Shown here: one piece after another, positions 9,432 to 25,200 of the stretch
How positions within the stretch are numbered: position 1 is the first letter of the stretch
Layout: each line of letters begins with the position of its first letter
NCBI GenBank assembly: GCA_013115145.1
Contig: JAAPAO010000175.1
Location: forward strand, 1-57,527
Reading direction: 5' to 3'
DNA: 57,527 nt
Source: Perkinsus chesapeaki
Taxonomy: Eukaryota > Perkinsozoa > Perkinsida > Perkinsidae
Made by a program: the position numbers and the translations under genes
Notes under the pieces: model-generated
What the model saw: only the letters and a program-made list of their open reading frames with translations
What the model was told of the DNA's origin: nothing
The model's database searches: none

Positions 9432-10912
9432 ATGGACGCAGGCAAAGATATGTCCAATCGGCTTCTTGATCCATCATTGGTGACTGGAACCTCGCTGGAC
9501 TACTCCTCGACGGCAAGCCCGATGCCCTACCGTCAGGGGTTCGTTCAGAGGTCCTTGTCGCCACTGACCGCAGGAGGGATAAGGCAGTCGACGTTTACGC
9601 TTATTTCTACGGCAATGGGAGGAGGTGTACTTTGTTTGCCGTACGTTATGAAACAGGTGCGTCTCGGGAAATGGAAACTTGGGCTTTTCAACTGAGTAAA
9701 AATGGCACGACGATCGTTGTGTTTCAGGTTGGTCTCATCAATGGAGTCCTTCTCTTGAGTATATCATCTCTCATCGCCTTCGTGACGATGTACATTTTAA
9801 TAATGTGTGCGGTTAAGGTTAACAAGCACTCCTATGGATCACTTCTGGGCTACTGCGCTGGCAAATGGGTTGCACCTGTTCTCGATGTCGTTTTATTCTT
9901 CTATGGTATGGGTGCTGTTATCGCCTATTTTATCTTATTAGGCGACTTTCTACCTGCACTTTTCCAGAGCATCGGCGTCACATCAGCAAGCCGCACAATC
10001 TGTATGGTCGGAGCGGCCATTTTTGCGGTGCCGTTCGTGCTGCCCAGACGGTTGTCGGCTCTTCAATACGTGTCCCCAGTGGCGACCTTCTCCCTCGTGC
10101 TTACCGCGGTCATAACCATGATTAAGGCACGCACCGAGGCCACCTTTCTACCACCAGAAGCTCCTATCAATTTGGCGCTGTTCGGGTGGCCGTTGCTGAA
10201 GGCTTTCACGATCACCCTTTTTGCCTACATCTGTCATATGAACGTCGTCCCAGTTGCCGGCGAGCTAGTTGACCCAACTCCTGCGAGAGTTCTAAAGGTC
10301 ACTTCTAGAGTTGCATTCGTACAGTTGCTCTTCTACATCGTTATTGGCGTGTCGGGCTATCTGAGCTTTTCCCAATTAACTCATCAAAATTACATCACCA
10401 ATTACCCAGCGGGTGACATTCTAATCAGCCTTTGTCGCCTGGCACTATCATGCAGCCTATTGTTCTCCTTACCGATCAACACCAACCCAACAGCCAAGGC
10501 AGCTGTCCACTTTTTCCAATCGATGAGAGAGATCTTGGCCGACTCTAGAGATGATCAGCTTCTTCCTACCAGAAGGAGGGTGATGTCGTCCGTCAACGAG
10601 GAGACTTCAGGGGCGAAGGCTCTAAGAATATTTTTCAGCTTTTTGGTTTTGCTTGCCACGCTGACGGTCGGCATCCTGGTACCAGGCGTGGCCGATGTTG
10701 TCTCCTTACTGGGTGGTTCGCTCGGTACGATTATTATGATCGTTTGCCCAGTTTACATTTTCGTAACGATAATGAATGTTGACTCCAAGACGGTTATGGG
10801 ACGTATTGTGGTGTGGTCTTTGGTTGTGACTGCAGTTGTGGCGATGACAGCTGTTTGCCTTATGGTGACCAATGCAGTGGGGATTACCCATATCCCTTTA
10901 ACGGTGAACTAG
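9432..10912 (+). CDS. Amino-acid transporter (AAAP/SLC38-type), tandem copy 1
   Basis: Two exons, 9432-9656 and 9728-10912, joined at phase 0 across a 71-bp intron, giving 469 residues. The family moves amino acids across plasma or vacuole membranes with about 11 helices. The N-terminal cytosolic tail ends at GGIRQSTFTLISTAMGGGVLCLPYVMKQ, and the S.MGGG.L.LP.V motif of helix 1 marks the AAAP family. Conserved later blocks include FAYICHMNVVPVAGEL, GYLSFSQLTHQNYITNYP, and INTNPTAKAAVHFFQ. The C-terminus is short (THIPLTVN). Its tandem neighbour at 11284 is very similar, including the intron site. Substrate cannot be told from sequence. Confidence 0.9.
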
Positions 10913-11283
10913 GTTGCTCATTTCACTATAAATTTTTTACTGCTGAAGGCGGGTAGCTCGGCAGCCTCTTACATTGTAGAGCTACCGCAATTGCTGTTGG
11001 CCGCGACGAAATCTATTTTTTAGTGGACGAGTTTTACCCCTAATAATACTGTAACTGGTCTGATGACCCGAGGTACATTTGACGTAGAGTAATGTAGCCT
11101 ACCACTACTAGCAAGTACTGTGGCACATTTCACTTGTCGTTGTTGGCAGGGCTGAGGGTGTTGCCCAGCTCCAGGGTATCTACCGTTATCCCACAAAGCA
11201 TGTTGTGTTCCTTGTCGTCTCTAGCGTTGACCATTTACGAGCAGCTTGTTTGGCGCCTTAGTGCTTTCTTTTATTAAAGTTTA
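10913..11283. other. Spacer between transporter copies
   Basis: No gene seen. It contains the 3' flank of copy 1 and the pyrimidine-rich leader of copy 2. Confidence 0.35.
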
Positions 11284-12746
11284 ATGTCGTCGGCAACCGC
11301 AGCTTTGGAAAGCAAACCGCAATACCATCGTCTAGGGTCCGGTGGTAGTGCTACGACACTGGCCACTCCTGACCTCGGTCAATCGGGCAACAATAAGGAC
11401 AAGAAGAAGAGTTTCTCCTTGAAGATTGTTCCTGGTGGTGTCACACAGTCCATGTTCACTTTAATTTCAACCTCAATGGGAGGTGGTGTCCTCTGCCTCC
11501 CGTACGTCATGAAGCAGGTAGGTCCCCTAAGTACTTATCCGTCTTGTATTGTTATTTCCTTTAGGCTGGTGTCATCAACGGTGTTATCTTGCTTACTCTG
11601 TCCTCTGGTATCGCCCTACTTACTATGTATCTTCTCATGGAGTGTGCCCAGAGGACTGGTCGTGGCTCCTATGGTTCCCTATTGGGGAGTTGCTGTGGGA
11701 AATGGTCGGCTGTTGTTATGGATGTTATCATGTTTTTTTATGGTATGGGTACAATGACAGCCTATCTCATCCTCGAGGGCGATTTCCTTCCAGCTCTGAT
11801 GGCTTGGATCGGCTCAAGAGTCTCTCGCACAGTTTGCATATGTGTTGTGGCTCTTGTTGCCGTGCCTCTCATTCTCCCCGAGAAGCTTTCTGTATTGCGT
11901 CACGTCACGCCGATCTCAACAGCTGCTCTTATTTTCACGGCCATCTGTACCCTCATTCAAGCGCCGGGGCGAGCCCAAGCTCTTCCGGAAGATATGTCCG
12001 TTGATTTGGCGAGCTTCGGGTGGCCGCTCCTTAAGTGCCTGACCATCACCCTTTTCGCCTACATTTGCCACACTAATGTTGTCCCAGTCGCCAACGAGAT
12101 GGTCGACCCCACCCCGAAGAAGTCCTTCCAGGTCTGTTTCCGAGTCGCCGTTGTCCAGCTCGGTTTCTACGTTCTAATTGGCGTCTCTGGTTACCTTAGT
12201 TTCCTTGGCACAACACACCAGAATTATATCACTAATTATCCACACGACGATGTCCTCATAAACCTATGTCGGTTGGCTATGGCCCTCAGCCTTATGTGCT
12301 CCATTCCGATCAACACCAATCCGACCGCTAGAGCCGCCGTTCACTTTATAACATCGATGAAGGAGGTGATGACATCCTCCCATCATCAACCACTTCTACC
12401 CGGACGCGAGAGGCTGCCATCCAACTTGCGTACTGAGAGTCGGAGAGAAAAGATTCTCCGTATTTCAATATCTCTAGCGCTCCTCGTGGTCACTTTGACA
12501 ATCGCCATCCTGGTGCCCGGTATCGCCGATGTTGTCTCCCTCCTTGGCGGCTCGTTGGGCACCTTGCTCCTGGCCACCTGCCCTTGCATAATATTTGCCA
12601 GAGTGATGAAGCAGGAGGCTTCTCGTCCATTAGGCAAAACGATTATCTGGACTTTGATCATAGTCACTGTAGTGGCAATGTTCGCTGTATGCATCATGGT
12701 TACCAATGCCATGGGCATCACCCATATCCCCCTAGCAGTCAACTAG
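11284..12746 (+). CDS. Amino-acid transporter (AAAP/SLC38-type), tandem copy 2
   Basis: Two exons, 11284-11517 and 11565-12746, joined at phase 0 across a 47-bp intron, giving 471 residues. The intron interrupts the same codon boundary as in copy 1, after LCLPYVMKQ. The helix 1 motif STSMGGGVLCLPYV, the FAYICHTNVVPVANEM block, the QNYITNYPHDD block and the INTNPTARAAVHF block are all conserved. Only the first 45 residues differ much from copy 1, and the intron sequences do not align. Copy 2 is probably the product of an old tandem duplication now held by selection. Substrate unknown. Confidence 0.9.
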
Positions 12747-13019
12747 GCTCTGTCAACTGTGTTCTTTATGTCCTTCGTATCGCTCTCGTATACTGTACCT
12801 TGTGTACTGTGAAATATCCTTCTGTGTGCTCTTTTTGCATTACATCGTGTATGAATAGTTGTTTGTGTTCCTCTATCAAGCTTCCGATGCTTTCCTTGTG
12901 AATTCTGTCGGAAGTTGAACTCCTCGTTTTATCAGTTTTGTGTTGATTGTAAAGTTTGTTAGCCAGCGCAACAGAAAGGCAAAGGAATACATCGTGAACT
13001 CCGCATCACAAAGCATGCG

Positions 13020-14379
13020 TCAAATAACGTCTATCTCGTCGGATTCAACAAGACTCACATGAGTAGCGTCCGTGGGTGTCACCTCGCTCATAGCGAAGTC
13101 CTTCATCGAGGGCCTTTCCAGATCGTCTAAAGCAACAACCATCGTGACACATCATCACAGAACTACCCTACCTCTTTTAGCCCGCTCCAGTAGTCTTTGT
13201 AAGACTAGTTTCGGGTTCTGCTCGCCGATCGAGGCCTGCTGAAACGGTGCAGCTCAGCTGCGCAACGATTTCAACTCACATCTGTGGAATTAGCATGCTC
13301 TGCAGCGGCAGCCCTGATAGCCTCGGCAAGGGTCGCCCTACACGGGCCTTCAAAAGCCTTCAATGCCGGATCGCCGCTAAGTGTGACTTTGCTTTGGCAT
13401 AACTTGATGCGATCCATAACAGGTCGTGCCGTTTGAGGACGCCACATTCGAGTGTGCTCGGCGAGAGGAGGGTAGTCTCGATTGTGCCTGAATAGCAGCA
13501 TTAGTCCAGGCAACGGTCGGTCGAAGCGCCAACATTATTACTCACGCGCAGGCACTTACATTGTGATGTACTGTGATTCTTTCCGTAATGTGTGCAAGCT
13601 CCGCAGACACGACATGAAGCACTCCCTATCAACAGGAGCTGAAAAGAAGTAAAATCATGAGTTTTGAGAAGTGTTCTTTGACTTACTTAATCTCTGCACA
13701 TGGTTCTGAATAAAACCGAAAAGGTGTGGTTTGAACACTCCGCGGAGAAGCCCGCGATCTACACCAAAGTTACAGGAATTGTGATTGAGTGCGTTAGAGC
13801 TTGACCCTCCGCCTAAGCAGAGACGGGCATTCCAAACGAGTGCCTTCTGCTCAGCAGAGAACTACTGGAGCCTTGCTTTTTACTCCCATCTGGCGCGACA
13901 CCGTTGAAGTCTCGATCGTACCAAGTGATTAACCGCCTTTCGTTTGGGTAGCTAAGGAGATGCAAAGACATCGAAGCTCCAGATTGCCAACGGCTACCTT
14001 TGAGTGGGCAACGGCCCAGTAGGTTCATGAGCTTGAGCGGATGTCCAACGACGGAAGTTAACTCTCATCGCTCGTCGATGGAAGCGATAGTCGTCGTGAT
14101 ACTTCGTCATCAGCGCGTCATAGTCGGAACCTCCCTGAGCATAGGCGTCAGCGCTAAGGAACCGGTGACCGGCCACTGTTAAATACTCTTGATGTCTTAG
14201 TCATGCAGCTGACGCTGGTCCAGACGCTGCCGCTCGATAGAGATCCCACGCTTGTCGAATTAGTGTCAACTGAACATGACCAGTCATATTCAATTGCAAG
14301 CCATAAAAGAACTGGGCAATCCTCCGCCAGGGTTACTTGTTTGTTGTGACGATGTCGATCCGAGGAGGAAGTCGGACAT
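13020..14379 (-). CDS. Unrecognised multi-exon gene
   Basis: The last seven exons can be followed with unbroken frame, listed 5' to 3': one ending at 14131, then 13900-14063, 13687-13861, 13560-13638, 13280-13487, 13172-13235 and 13020-13126, where a TGA closes the frame. The introns between them are 38-72 bp. The protein includes SRWQSGASMSLHLLSYP, KALVWNARLCLGGGSSS, VFKPHLFGFIQNHVQRL, DRECFMSCLRSLHTL and an Ala-rich helix ending in AEHANSTD, then an acidic C-terminus. No signal peptide or membrane helix is seen. The 5' end is uncertain: an ATG at 14377-14379 followed by MSDFLLGSTSS is the best start candidate, but the junction near 14190-14240 crosses a TGA unless an extra intron is removed. 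I do not recognise the family. Confidence 0.6.
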
Positions 14380-14800
14380 GGTCTCAGACCTAGCACCTTC
14401 CGACATGCAGGAACCCCCTGAGAAGGAGACACGCTGTGTTTATGCATGCACGAGCTTGTCGCAGAGACATTGCTGCCGGCACAGGAAGCTGAAGTGCGTT
14501 CAGTCTCATACTCTTACTTCGCTTCCGCCGTATGGTTTCTCCGCGTCTGTTAAGGTAGACATCTATTGGTTGTGCAACACTGGCAAAAGGCGCATCGGGG
14601 GCCTTTGGAACCGGGACCTGCTACAACAGCAGTAGGAGCATGTACTGGTTATTACTACTAAACTCTCACCTTGATTGGCGGCAGGATAAGAGGTACACTC
14701 TTCGAAGGCCCGATGTACACTCGACGTTCCTGTTGACTAGCAAGCTTCGGTATCTCCGCACGTGAGCCGACAACTTCGTCCTAAAAACACGGAACATAAT

Positions 14801-14882
14801 CGACACCTGAGGGATTCGAACCCTCGCGGGCAGAGCCCAACGGCTTAGCAGGCCGCCGCCTTAACCACTCGGCCAAAGTGTC
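14801..14882 (-). tRNA. tRNA-Ser (anticodon GCT)
   Basis: The minus strand folds as a class II tRNA with acceptor GACACTT/AGGTGTC. It has an A box (TGGCCGAGTGG), an anticodon loop CTGCTAA, a variable arm, and a B box (GGTTCGAATCC). No intron. Confidence 0.95.
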
Positions 14883-15333
14883 TACAATCTACTCGTTGAC
14901 ACCCAAGAGTAAAGCTGCAGTTCAGTTCGAAACCTACCTTGTAGCTCTGATACAGGTCCTTGACTACATGGACGAATCGCCGCTGTTCATGTGGACTCCG
15001 ATACGTGTGCCACGAAAGAAGCGCCCCAATATCCTGCTTTATCAAAGTTACGCAATTCGCCTATTAGGAACGGCGCCTTACCTCCTCAAACAAGTCGTAC
15101 AGGAAGGATCCTCGGCTCTTGCTCCCACTGCGGTGTTTACCCTGTCGATGTGCCATAACGATCGATCGAGGCCCTTCGTGAACACTTGTTTTTTTATTGT
15201 CCCGTCCAAACCTTATAGCAAACTCAAAGCACAGCATTGCTTATTACTCGTCGACATCGATGAACATGGTCCAATGGAACTCATGAATGTTGTCAAACAG
15301 CAAGTGTACAAGTTGGTACTTAATCGGTCGCTA
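14883..15333. other. Spacer between tRNA-Ser and the kinase 3' end
   Basis: A plus-strand frame is open through here and into the kinase gene, but it has no recognisable motif and continues antisense to a Gly-rich coding region. I do not call it a gene. Confidence 0.35.
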
Positions 15334-19168
<3,835 letters not shown>

Positions 19169-20099
19169 CTACTTTAGACGAAGAATAAGGTGCACCTGAT
19201 GATCACAGGAAACTACTACGATTGCAACACTTTAATTCTCTTATCATCGACCGACCCCTGACTCGGTGTGTATGATAGGGCTCAGCGTCCCTGGTGTCAA
19301 CGCGAATGCCACCCTCTCAAAAGAGGGCTGCATCCTCCCATGGCAGATCTCTCCGAGGTCACCTCCTGAACACCAATTAATGCCCACAATTCCACCACCA
19401 ACACTTACCCCTTTTAGCTGTACCACAATCACTCTCAATCCTGGCATTGTCTTTAAAACACTTTGTCATAGCAGCCAAGCCTTTGTGCTCCTCCCTAATA
19501 ACCTCCTCCCGAATCAGTGCTAGTTCCTAACAGACCATCCTCCGCCGCCCCCCTCCTTCCCCCCCCAACCCACCCGCATTGCCTCCTCAACTGGTATAGT
19601 AATCTCTCCGTCCACCCTCCACGACCGTGGCTTCCGAGACTGTAAGACCCTATCAAACCTCAATTGCCGTTAGCTTACCCCTCGATGCTTCTTCAGTATA
19701 TGCAACACGTGCGCTGTTTCATCCGGCAGCCTATATCCAAATGAGCTCTTCCTCCTCGCTGAACATCACCATTCTCAACAGTGCCCTTCAATTCCCTAAC
19801 AACGGACCTACTTGGCGGTATCATCTCCCCCGTTGGGAACTCCCACTGCCCGTGTTGCGTATGGACGTTGAAGTAATAGAACTTCCCAGGTCTAGAGGTT
19901 GACTCCTAAACACCAAGCTTCGCTCCGCCGCCGCTACCACCGCCGATATGACCCTAATATCCCAGCCAGAAGGCAGATTGTTCTTCATCATATGCGCTGG
20001 TATGTCCCCATTAGACCCCATGTCACCATACAACCGTTGATGATGATGATGATGAGCATCATATATCCCTTGTGACTCGTCCCCTGCTAAAGTGGCCAT
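19169..20099 (-). CDS. WW-domain parvulin peptidyl-prolyl isomerase (Pin1/Ess1)
   Basis: Seven exons join in frame to 213 residues: 19953-20099, 19812-19905, 19679-19758, 19574-19639, 19409-19526, 19256-19365 and 19169-19195. Pin1 isomerises phospho-Ser/Thr-Pro bonds, for example on the RNA polymerase II tail. The WW domain reads LPSGWDIRESTSRPGKFYYF ... GQWEFP, with both Trp and the aromatic pair. The catalytic domain has AHVLHILKKH, SRKPRSWR (the basic phosphate-binding loop), SDCGTAKRGGDLGEI, GRMQPSFERVAFAL and the final SGVHLILRLK. The active-site His, Cys and second His positions are all present. An unusual N-terminal extension of about 35 residues contains five consecutive His encoded by a CAT run. 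Two introns start GTC rather than GTA/GTG. The start at 20099 is the first plausible Met; an upstream Met in the same frame exists. Confidence 0.93.
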
Positions 20100-20452
20100 A
20101 CCAGTCCTCAAGGACAACAACAATAACAACAAGCTGTAACATCAATGATATTACACAGGTAGGACCAAGTGCTGGACCGCTCCCCTAAATAGGAGCAGCT
20201 ATATACTAGGCCCTTATAAATCTTAACGCCAAGTGGAAGTAGTCCCCTCGGGAAGGGCCACCATTCAAGCTGCGCTTTTCCTGCAAAGTGCACGAAACGA
20301 TAATTTCTACATTCGCTCGCCCGATATATTAATTGACGAAACCGATATTATTAAGTTAAAACAATGGTAATGCTGAATGGCGGGCGGGCGGCGGCGGACA
20401 CTCAATAATATTCACATACAGTACGCCAGATTCGCAGTATTGTACACAGTAA
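20100..20452. other. Spacer between Pin1 and the folate-receptor-like gene
   Basis: Contains an ACAACAATAACAAC run just upstream of Pin1 and a GC-rich GGCGGGCGGGCGGCGGCGG patch near 20380. No gene seen. Confidence 0.4.
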
Positions 20453-21796
20453 TCAATCATGTTTATCTCTCTGCTGCCATCGCTCCAAAAACTCCTTCCT
20501 GGCATCCTTAACATCACCGTCTTTCCTCATACTTCGCCTTCGAGCTGCTTTAGCATATAGCTTTACCGCCAACAGCAACAGACCGAGACACGCCAGCGCC
20601 AGTGCTTTCAAATTGCCTATCAACCATGGGTAGACGGTATCGAAACTACTAGCCTCGGCGGCCTCACGCCAAGCAACCGGACTGACGCGCGAGGGGTCCA
20701 CTTCGCCGTCAAAACACTCCTCTTCAGCGTCCTGCCCTACTAGAGCTTGCCCCAGGCCCGACCGCTCACAGAGCTCCGCGGAGTCGGAAACTATATCAAC
20801 CAAACGAGAGCAAATAAGGCTGGTTTTGGGATCACACAAGTCCAGTCGATTGCCGCCAATAACCGTGAAGAAATCCTCTCGGCAGGAATCGAACCAGGAA
20901 TCGCAGAACGACCCGCAAATCATCGGTGACTTTGACTGGACAGCGAGGTAGCCATCACAAGGCAAGCATGCCACCTACGAATTTAGTGGCGCGCGAGAAA
21001 AGTCATGGACGTACCTTCCGAAGCATGTCTGCACACTTCTCGCTGATCCCTTCTTCCGTGCCTACCGCTCGACCGACCAAACTCATATACCTCGATCGTA
21101 TCCGAAGGTCATCCAAACGACCGCAACATGTGTTCCCTGAAAACGGCTACGTTTCGCTGCGTGTTGCTTTCACCGCTGGTGAGGAGATTCGAAATTGCGG
21201 TTATGTTGGGCAACACCGTAGATCTAATAACCCTACATGTATATTGATTTGCACAAGCTCTAGTACTAAAGTAGCGTTATTCTGTCCGAGCTCGGTGAGT
21301 TCGGAATCCTACTTAGCTGGGAGAGGTTATAGATATTCCAACACCGACCCCCCTAACCCGCCGCCAACTATTCCCTATTAACCGAGTTTGCAGCCAATGA
21401 CTAGATTAGATGGACCTTTCGCCGCCATTCCAGGCCATCCTAGATTATAGCTAATAGCTCGGAAAGCCGAGAATTGTATTACAGCCTTTTCCTCATACGA
21501 TCAGCTCACGTAACTACATTCGTTGTAAACTCCTAATAAAATTCTCCCTATCACAATATATGCATCTATTATCACTGTACAATATCAACCACAACCTTAC
21601 CATTATAGTCATCACAGAAGGTCAGAGGCTGCGAAGACTTCGACCGATCCACAGACACCTTCGGATGGTCAGTCAGACCATATCTCGAGGCCACTATAGA
21701 ACAGTTGCCCGGCTCGGCTGTGGCCGCCATCACCACCCCCAGCAGAAGCTGCTCCAGTATAAAACATATTATAGCAGACCGACTGGATGCTTTCAT
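20453..21796 (-). CDS. Folate-receptor-like Cys-rich type I membrane protein
   Basis: Exon 1 (21601-21796) starts with a signal peptide (SRSAIICFILEQLLLGVVMAA), then NCSIVASRYGL and LTFCDDYNG. An intermediate exon around 21180-21290 reads ACANQYTCRVIRSTVLP. Exon 21015-21136 reads GNTCCGRLDDLRIRS and then GISEKCADMLRKVACLPCDG across the join to the last exon, 20453-20974. The last exon has ICGSFCDSWFDSCREDFF, SLICSRL and a membrane helix (ALALACLGLLLLAVKLYA) followed by a basic tail. Spacing of the Cys, the NTCC, the C..C.G and the FC..W...C...FF blocks match the folate receptor family (Folate_rec). In animals these bind folate or act in fertilisation; ligand here is unknown. The exact borders of the second exon are unresolved. 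Confidence 0.72.
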
Positions 21797-22262
21797 TGAA
21801 CCTCCACTGATGAGAGTAAGCCTGTTAAATACTAAACGCAACAGGTATGATACTAAACTCCATTATAGGTAATTGTTGCTGATAAAACAATAGCCTTACT
21901 CTTGGGTATGATTTGAAGAAGGAGTGGTATGCGCTGCACTACAACTATTCCATCGACACCTCTCGTCTAACTGCGTGACCAGCAGTAGAGAATACCGACG
22001 AAATGATTTCCACAAGGTCCTCGGGAATCTGAAAATATTAAGATAGATGTAATGGTATTCAAGTTGTAATGAACTGATTAGTGTAGCTCCGATCAGTGGC
22101 ATCAACCGATGTTATAGGTGTGATAAGAAACGAAATATTTCCCACCCACCAAATACAAAAAACTGCATAGTTATTTAATAATACGAAATAATTCCTCAAC
22201 AAAATAAAACTGCAGACAGCGAGCTATGCGTATCAGGTGAATACACAGGATCGAAAACTATT
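21797..22262. other. Spacer, AT-rich
   Basis: No supported gene between the start of the folate-receptor-like gene and the 3' end of the acyltransferase gene. Confidence 0.35.
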
Positions 22263-25200
22263 CTACTCAATACGATGAACAAAGGGCCATTTTCGGCCAC
22301 ACCCAATTCCCTCCGAAATCTGCTCTCCAATATGGGAACACTCCACCGATGCACTGGATCCCTTTTCCCAGTAAGAACCCCAAGCCGGCCGAATTATTAC
22401 CACATCCACATCTAGATCATGCAAGTCCTGTCTAACCGATCCCAAATAGCTCTTAGCCGTCGAAGCCAGACTCGACACTTGGGTATTCTCTATATTCTCA
22501 ACATCTTCATTCTTCAATATCCGAGTCTCCTCAAAGTTAGGGCCCAAGATCTTCGGGCCATACTCGTTTACAGCTATCCTCAGCTTACGGACCAGACGGT
22601 TCCTCTGCTCCCTTGATGTGCGGCGACCCTGAAAACATAGACCTACACCACAGGTTCGTGAGTGGTATGAAAAAGATAAGCAAAAGAGGATCAACTTGCA
22701 GAGAAAGGAATACGAGCCGATAAAGAAGACACGAAAAATAAAACAAAGGGCAACTAGCACAGCGCAATAGCTACGAGAATCAGGCAAACTAATAAACCAT
22801 ACTTGACCATTCAACCTTTCTGCACCCTTGGAAAGTGGGAAAGTGGGCAGCATTGCTGAGGTAATTCCATAAAAATGCTTATAACGGTAAAGCTCATTCT
22901 AGCCGAGGCCACCTCCTTCTTCTTATTACCTTTTTATATATCCTAATACGCCTAGCTATCCTCTTTAGATTACCAACAAAGGCATCTGATGCTATTACAG
23001 CCAAGTACTGGAATACTGGTGTGAGGACAAAGTACACCAATGGAAGGGTGAAGAAGGAAAAGAATGGTACTAGCTTAACTAGGATAATAGATAGGAAAAG
23101 ATTGTATCTGATGGAAGCATGTGATAACAGGAAATAAATGATGACAATCTCCTTAATACTAGAGAATCGGGTTTAGTGATAGAAGCGATGCAACTAATAC
23201 AGTATATTGTGCGTCCAAATGTGTTAGACAACTTCGAAAAAACGCTATAATTTGACGAATAAATCGAGTTTCAATACGAAATCAACATATGTTGCGTAGA
23301 CATCACGGACGTATATACATTATACGATTATGACAATACACAGAAAATGTTTTCTCATGCTTGGGACTTATCATTCTCGAACGCTCCCTGAATTGATGAA
23401 ATTATTTTCATTATGGACTATCAAAATCGAACACACTGTATTAGATAACAGTGTAAGTATTATAGTTCCATTATAGTTGAATGATAACATAACAGTGTAG
23501 GAAATGTGTGACTCAATGTAAGGAAATTTCAACGATCTTTCAAGGAATGCATTGGAATTTATTCATTGATGCAGCATAAAGCCCGACGCAATAAAATAAT
23601 TTGTATTTTTTATTTCTCACTCAAAATCAAGTGTCAGAACTTCAGATTTTCAACGAGTAGTATAATGATAATTGAAAACCATTTAGGGTAGAACTGTACA
23701 TTAAGTGCGCTTAAACATAAGATACCAAGAAGACATATATAGCATGCTTACATTGGTACAATAACGATGGCAACCATAATCTTATACGACGCCACCACAT
23801 CGAATGCCTTATACTTGACAGAACCTAATAACAAAAACTTATTAGACCAAGTCACAAAGGGAGACATACTAGCAGCCAATGCACGAGACTTCTCCTTCAA
23901 AGAGAGACTCTGGCATATAACAGCCACTGGGGCAAACAACATTAGTGACGGAACCGCTATGAACATTGATAAGACAACCTGTGGAAGATAGTGGATGCCG
24001 CTGCTGTTTGGAAGGGACTGCCTTACAATAGCAACATGCTTTATGTACCACATTGCTTCCTGGAATAATCCCATACTCTCCGGTTGAATATTTTGGACGT
24101 CTCTATCACGAATATGATTGGTTTTGAGCTCCTCTGAAAAAGGAATAACAATATTACAAAGACAAAGCGGACGACCTGAACCATATTTAAGAGCGTAATA
24201 ATGTTGTATCCGAATTAACAGCGTTATTGACCAAGTAAAAGTTGGACATCGCTATTCTCCCTGACAAATTTTTACTACCAGTTCTAACTATAGCGCATTC
24301 ATGTTAATACTAATACCATACTATATCTTCACTATAGCGCCCATCGTTATCATGCGTCGTGGTCCACGACCATATACAGGTTTATATAACACATATAGGT
24401 CGAAATTATCAACTCAAGGCTGGCCCGGAATGCAATAGGAGCGCACATCGGCAGACGACAAGGTTGCGGTTTTAATGTTTTTGATGCCCCACGAAAGGTT
24501 TGCCTACGATTGTAATCTTCAATCTGGTCCTTTAACTCAGCTAGTTTCTCATCCGTCTGCATATAATCAGAGTTCATCAACTTTGACATCCTTTTAGATA
24601 TCTCCATCTTCTCACCAGTGGTGATCTTTGCACTCATAGGGCCTACCACAACAACTAAGATCACGCACTCCATAGCAGTCAAAACTACCGCAACCCCAAT
24701 ACAGACTCCAGTCTATTAAATAGAGCCCTTTTAAGTGTCATTCACAGATGGAAATTGCCCAGGTAATATGACTCTAGTATCTCATTTTTACCTCGCACCC
24801 CTTCATAGTAGTAATCACATCAGTATTAACCCACGCTACCGTATTCAAGGCCCACCGCTTGCCGCCGCCCCTCCTCTTACCCATATAAAGCTTAGTCGCT
24901 GTTTGAATGGCCTGTAGAGTATCATAGCTATCAGCTGGTATGATGCATCCTAGCATTGCCGTTTGGATATCTTGCATTAGGGAGCTCACGGCTTGACGAT
25001 GAGTGTCGGGCTAAAGGCAAAAGGTGAGGGAAATGTGGTTGTATTTGGGGCACTATTACGTTGATATATTCCCTATATAAATCAGAATCCTTTTCGACCA
25101 CTACAGGGCGACCGAACTCACATATGAGAGAGGAGCGGAACCGGTAAGGCTCGAAGTAGTTGAGGCCGATAGGGACCTGAACGGGATAGGATGAATGTTA

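Noticed and set aside
20878-20905. GGCAGGAATCGAACCAGG string resembling an antisense tRNA T-arm
   Set aside because: It falls inside a conserved coding block (WFDSCREDFF) of the folate-receptor-like gene, so the match is coincidental.
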